Below, piece by piece: positions 60,054-64,000 of a stretch of 64,000 bases of DNA (position 1 is the first letter of the stretch; each line of letters starts with the position of its first letter). The stretch lies in NCBI RefSeq assembly GCF_033807715.1, contig NC_084607.1, forward strand, positions 1,785,199 through 1,849,198. Direction: 5' to 3'. The notes under the pieces are model-generated. The model had not been told where the DNA came from, searched no databases, and was given only the letters and a program-made list of their open reading frames with translations. Both the position numbers and the translations under genes were made by a program. Origin of the DNA: Cololabis saira (Eukaryota; Chordata; Actinopteri; Beloniformes; Belonidae).

Positions 60054-60256
60054 AAACTCACAACAAGACATCAGTGTCAGAATATTAGAAAAGAGTCACA
60101 CAGTAGTGTCTTTTTCATGTGGTTTTTATCAACATATATATGCTATTCGTACTGGATTTAAATTACCTCTGGACCTGCAATAATTCCAAAATGACACCAT
60201 GACATCTGTATTTTATGAGAGGCCGTTTAGGAAATAATTCATTTTTGCTCTCGCAT

Positions 60257-60400
60257 GTTACATCATACTCTCTTACAAACACTAGTATAGTCACGCACAC
60301 ATACTATCATACTCTCACACATATACTAGTATAGTCACACACACTTACTATCATACTCTCACACATATACTAGTATAGTCACACACACTTACTACTATAG

Positions 60401-60436
<36 letters not shown>

Positions 60437-60665
60437 ACTATCATACTCTCACAAACATTAGTGTACTCACACACTACTATAGTCACACACACACTTACTA
60501 TCATACTCTCCCATATACACTAGTATAGTCACACACACTTAATACTATTGTCACACACACTTACTATCATACTCTCCCATATACACTAGTATAGTCACAC
60601 ACACTTAATACTATTGTCACACACACTATCATACTCTCACATACACTAGTATAGTCACACACACT
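60257..60665. repeat. CA-rich tandem array with ACTAGTATAGTC units
   Basis: Irregular units contain CACACACACTTACTATCATA, CTCTCACA and TACACTAGTATAGTC, repeated about eight times. The array resumes at 62028-62152 and 62901-62935 after two transposon insertions. Confidence 0.92.
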
Positions 60666-60805
60666 TAAAGGAGCCGTCTGCAAGAAATGGCCAAAACTGG
60701 TACTGCAGTCACTTTCAAAATACTGTTGAGTGGCGTGTACCCTCCCCCCTCCTCCCCGACCAGAGGTTGCCAGGTAGGCTGCAGAATGCAGATATGCAGA
60801 ATGCA

Positions 60806-60884
60806 CCGTACGTGTGCGTCGCCGCGTACCCTACGGCGTAGGCTCTGCGTTGGTGTAACGCGGAACCATAAATCAGCCTTAAGG
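60806..60884. mobile_element. Palindromic MITE (family A), right half
   Basis: CGTGTGCGTCGCCGCGTACC then CGGAACCATAAATCAGCCTT corresponds to the right half of family A, nested in the pogo-like element. Confidence 0.8.
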
Positions 60885-60919
60885 CTGCAGCGGCGTGGGA
60901 GAGATGGATGACTGAGGGA

Positions 60920-61179
60920 GAACACAGTTTCCTCAAGAGTGGAAAGCAGCGCCGGGCAAATATGCCACAGTTTGCAGATGTATTGTTGATGCGTGGGCTA
61001 ACGTGTCTGCTGGGGCTATTTTGCAAAAGCCGGCAAGTCCGAGACGCCGCACGGCACGGAAAGTGACTGAAAGCAAGGAAATTGGGACTGGCACAGCTGA
61101 TTTAGCGGAGCTCTTTAATGCAGAAACAGAAGATGAGACTTTGATGGGTTTGATTAATGTAAAAACTGAAATAAAGTAG
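60920..61179 (+). pseudogene. pogo/Tigger-like transposase C-terminal remnant
   Basis: The frame reads GKYATVCRCIVDAWANVSAG, then ADLAELFNAETEDETLMGL, and stops at 61177-61179. The 'C..W..DAW..VS...I' helix followed by an acidic LFN-TEDE tail is typical of the C-terminus of pogo/Tigger DDE transposases. The catalytic domain is missing. Confidence 0.72.
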
Positions 61180-61676
61180 CCTACAATCAAACAAAGTTTT
61201 GCTTCCGCTCTATTTTTAAATACGCACACTCGTGTGCTTGTGTGTGTGTTCTGCGGCGCGAGTGTGTGTGTGTGTGTAGACGGTGCCTTTAGGTTTCGGT
61301 GCGCCGTGTGTGTGTTTTAAATACAGAAATGACACAAAACTGAGGGTGCGCCTTTCCACACGGCGCCCGTATGGTCGCGAAAATACGGTATTTATATATG
61401 AAAGCCAAACATTTAGCTATGAATCTTACCTGTCCGGGAGAAAATCAGCAACGTTGGCGTCTGTCTTCAAATTCTTCTCCGCTTTCAGCCGTCTCCATCT
61501 ATCAAAAGCATCTCCTATACAAATCTTTGTTTTATTTCAGACCTTGTCACAACGTAACTCGGATTCGTAACGAGGTCTTTTAGGTTTTGGAAAGCTAGAC
61601 ATTTTTTCATCCAACACGTTCGTAGCGGCTGCTGCGATAATTAGAGCCGAGCTGGCAACCCGGATGCCGAAACACT

Positions 61677-61868
61677 AGTGACTTTGTGATTGGGAGATAG
61701 GTGGAGGGTGGAGTTTCAGAAACAATACTGACTTGGTGATTGGGAGATAGGTGGAGGGTGGAGCTTCAGAAACAATACTGACTTGGTGATTGGGAGATAG
61801 GTGGAGGGTGGAGCTTCAGAAACAATACTGACTTGGTGATTGGGTGATAGGTGGAGGGTGGAGCTTCA
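61677..61868. repeat. 50-bp minisatellite, four copies
   Basis: Four copies of a 50-bp unit starting TGACTTGGTGATTGGGAGAT are present, with near identity. Confidence 0.95.
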
Positions 61869-62152
61869 ACATAAACATCAGTTGAGGGCTGCAACTCCTC
61901 TTTTTAAACGGGAATATCCTGGCTTGAGTGCTGTTGTCAGTGACATAAGTATTTGAAATGAACATGATTTTTAATCGGGGTCATTTTATGATTCGTTTTA
62001 TTATTGCTCTTACATACGGCTCTTTTAATACTATTGTCACACACACTATCATACTCTCTCACATACACTAGTATAGTCACACACACTTACTATCATACTC
62101 TCTCACATACACTAGTATAGTCACACACACTTAATACTATAGTCACACACAC

Positions 62153-62900
62153 TTAGGCCCAATCCCAATACAAGAAATTTGCTCAGAAAATTTCGAGATT
62201 TCTGCCTCCCGGCTCCGGAGCTGATTTATGGGTCCGCGTTAAATCGACGCAGAGCCTACGGCGTAGGGTACGGCGTAGGGTACGGCGTAGGGTACGGCGT
62301 AGGGTACGGCGTAGGGTACGGCGTAGGGTACGGCGTAGGGTACGGCGTAGGGTACGGCGTAGGGTACGGCGTAGGATACGGCGTAGGTTACACGGCGTAC
62401 GGCACGCGTCGCCGTGTAACCTACGCCGTAGGCTCTGTGTTGGTGTAATGCGGAACCATAAATTAGCCTTTATTCTGGCGTGATCTTCACAACAACGGGC
62501 AAATGAGTGATTATGTACATTCACTGAGTGAATATTATTAAAGTAAAATATATATTTCTGGCTAGAAATGTAATCAAAATGCATTTTTATGCAGAAACTA
62601 ACTCAAAATATTGATTTTATTCACTAAAAAATAAGAAATGTCCGCCATGTTTAGTTTTTTTTATTCAGTCCGCAAATGACGCCGAAAAGCATTCTGGGAA
62701 TTTTTTCTGGCCCTAGATCAGCTAGTGAGCATCTGAAATCCCTCGATCCGTAGGGACAGATTCATAGCCACTACCCTTGTTTTCTTCACTACCCCTAGGT
62801 GGAAAGAGGAATTGGGACACCACTACCCTCATGGGAACGCGCAAAATTTAGGGGTAGGGCTGAAAACTAGGGGTAGTGGGGGGATTGGGACAGGGCCTTA
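62153..62900. mobile_element. PIF/Harbinger-like MITE with TTA duplication
   Basis: The body is 62156-62897 (742 bp), starting GGCCCAATCCCAAT and ending ATTGGGACAGGGCC. TTA is on each side, and the array unit CACACTTACTATCA gives the empty site. The inverted ends match closely except for AA/TG. A copy of MITE A is nested inside. There is no coding sequence. Confidence 0.8.
62218..62470. mobile_element. Palindromic MITE (family A) with 12-bp internal expansion
   Basis: The left end CTGATTTATGGGTCCGCGTT and right end CGGAACCATAAATTAGCCTT frame a run of about eleven copies of GTAGGGTACGGC (62263-62385). The single-copy version of this segment is seen in the other family members, so the expansion is private to this copy. 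Confidence 0.9.
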
Positions 62901-62979
62901 CTATCATACTCTCACATACACTAGTATATATACAGTACAAACAGCGACAAAAGACGACATCAGTAACAATGACATGTAT

Positions 62980-62982
<3 letters not shown>

Positions 62983-63053
<71 letters not shown>
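62983..63053. repeat. (GT)n microsatellite
   Basis: A clean GT run of about 70 bp. Bases 63054-63210 are AT-rich without features. Confidence 0.97.
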
Positions 63054-63055
<2 letters not shown>

Positions 63056-63213
63056 ATGTAAATAATATGATGAAAGTAGATAAATAAATTAAGAATATTA
63101 ATTCGAGAATAAATAAGTAAACAAATAAATAATTATCATATAGAGTGGTGTAGCACGATATAATATAGATATAGCATAATAATATAGTAATATGCTAATA
63201 TAACATATTTTTT

Positions 63214-64000
63214 TATAATAAGATAAGATAAGATATTCTTTATTTTCTCCCTCAGTGGGGACACTTATTTTTGTTGTCAGCAGTACACTTAGCACACACA
63301 TGCAGGGGAGGGGTAAAGAGACTAAAAAGTCAGAAATAAAAAATATATAAAAAATACATATAAAAATATGTATAATCACAGAATATGAACCGTATATACA
63401 GTTGGTTGAAAGAAGAAACGGTGCAGAAAAAGCAGGTGGAGTGTTGTGAGGTAGACTGGCAGATTGGCAGATATTGCACATCTTATGTTATTGCACATAT
63501 TATTGTCATATTATTGTCCACTGGCTACTGAGAGCAGGCCTGGTTGTAAAGTCTGATGGCAGCGGGGAGGAAGGAGCTGCGTTTCCTCTCGGTGGTGCAT
63601 CGTGGGTGATGAAGCCGGTCACTGATGGATCTCCAGGGCTCTGACAGTCTCATGAAGGGGGTGGGAGACATTGTCCATGATGGAGGACAGTTTAGCTTAG
63701 CTTAGCTTAGCTTACCTTAGCTTAGCCACCATCCTCCTCTCCCCCACCACCTCCACCCGGTCCAGACTGCAGCCCAGGACAGAGCCGGCTTTCTTCACCA
63801 CCTTGTCCAGTCTCTTCCTCTCTGCTGCAGTGATGCTGCTGCTCCAGCAGACCACCCCATAAAGAATGGCGCCAACACAGAGTCATAGAAGGTCCTCAGG
63901 AGGCCGTCCCTCACTCCAAAGGTCCTCAGTCTGCGCAGCAGGTGGAGTCGGCTTTGGCCCTTTTTGTAGAGAGCCTGAGTGTTTACAGTCCAGTCCAGTT
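63214..64000 (-). mobile_element. LINE 3' portion, minus strand, continues past the window
   Basis: The 3' end has the TATCTTATCTTATC-type tail (63214-63230). Minus-strand reading of 63540-64000 gives LRTFYDSVLAP, then ERKRLDKVVKKAGSVLG and VEVVGERRMVAKL, the conserved region after the catalytic domain of Rex1/L2-like reverse transcriptases. A five-base CTTAG run (63694-63727) has expanded within the coding region. It is the same family as 44591-45131. Confidence 0.85.

Larger units (their letters stand above)
55931..60213. repeat. Right arm of the large inverted duplication
   Basis: Reverse-complement match to 41039-46725. It carries a LINE (59503-60046) and a TTAA-flanked MITE (57010-57808) that the left arm lacks, and it lacks the 2.2-kb insertion at 44138-46386. 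Identity outside insertions is high by eye, above 90 percent. Confidence 0.92.
60666..62027 (+). mobile_element. pogo-like DNA transposon, internally deleted
   Basis: The body is 60668-62025. Its ends AAGGAGCCGT and ACGGCTCTTT are inverted with one mismatch, and TA lies on each side. The undisturbed array unit reads CACACTTAATACTA, which fits a TA (or TTAA) target. It includes a pogo-type transposase C-terminus (60920-61179), half of MITE A (60806-60882) and a 50-bp minisatellite (61677-61868). Confidence 0.75.

Overview
This is eukaryotic, intron-containing DNA, almost certainly from a teleost fish (a percomorph is likely, but that is not proven here). The evidence is Tc1/mariner, hAT, pogo-like and PIF/Harbinger-like DNA transposons, several LINE lineages, solo LTRs, fish-type C2H2 zinc-finger exons, many (CA)n/(TA)n tracts and a palindromic short element present in seven copies. 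There is no prokaryotic gene organisation. Most long open frames in the window are by-products of tandem repeats whose unit lacks stop codons.

Region 1 (1-8.6 kb) is the 5' end of an integrin alpha gene on the minus strand, best matched to integrin alpha-3. Exon 1 (8005-8168), exon 2 (613-740) and exon 3 (412-497) join with matching splice phases, and the gene continues beyond base 1. Its 7.3-kb first intron holds a 2-kb minisatellite of 20-bp units, a 1.1-kb minisatellite of 21-22-bp units, a probable solo LTR, a (CACG)n tract and an interspersed repeat. A 22-bp minisatellite starts about 95 bp upstream of the start codon.

Region 2 (8.6-21.3 kb) is a transposon graveyard. It contains a LINE split by an LTR element with 5-bp target duplication, and that LTR is itself swollen by a 3.3-kb minisatellite. 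Other elements are a hAT MITE with 8-bp duplication, a fold-back element and a decayed Tc1 transposase with internal tandem duplications.

Region 3 (21.3-32.1 kb, resuming at 39.0-39.2 kb) is a satellite of about 45-46-bp monomers. Nearly every monomer carries CCACTAGAGGGC or a close variant, in one orientation, and this matches the CTCF core consensus. Part of the array is a 1561-bp higher-order repeat. A hAT element (25543-27048), a hairpin MITE (31393-31548) and a 7-kb nest of hAT/LINE sequence (32.1-39.0 kb, including a broken ZBED/hAT transposase gene) interrupt it.

Region 4 (41.0-60.2 kb) is a large inverted duplication. Arm L (41039-46725) and arm R (55931-60213) flank a 9.2-kb spacer. 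Each arm carries an intact terminal C2H2 zinc-finger exon, with twelve fingers on the minus strand in L and nine on the plus strand in R, so the genes are divergent. The arms differ by private transposon insertions, and the other arm gives the empty site in each case. The spacer holds LINE fragments, minisatellites, a palindromic MITE and a hAT element with perfect 8-bp target duplication.

Region 5 (60.2-64 kb) is a CA-rich tandem array with a pogo-like and a Harbinger-like insertion, followed by the 3' end of a minus-strand LINE that runs off the window. The only plausible host coding sequence is the integrin gene and the two zinc-finger exons. All calls rest on reading the sequence; no database search was possible.
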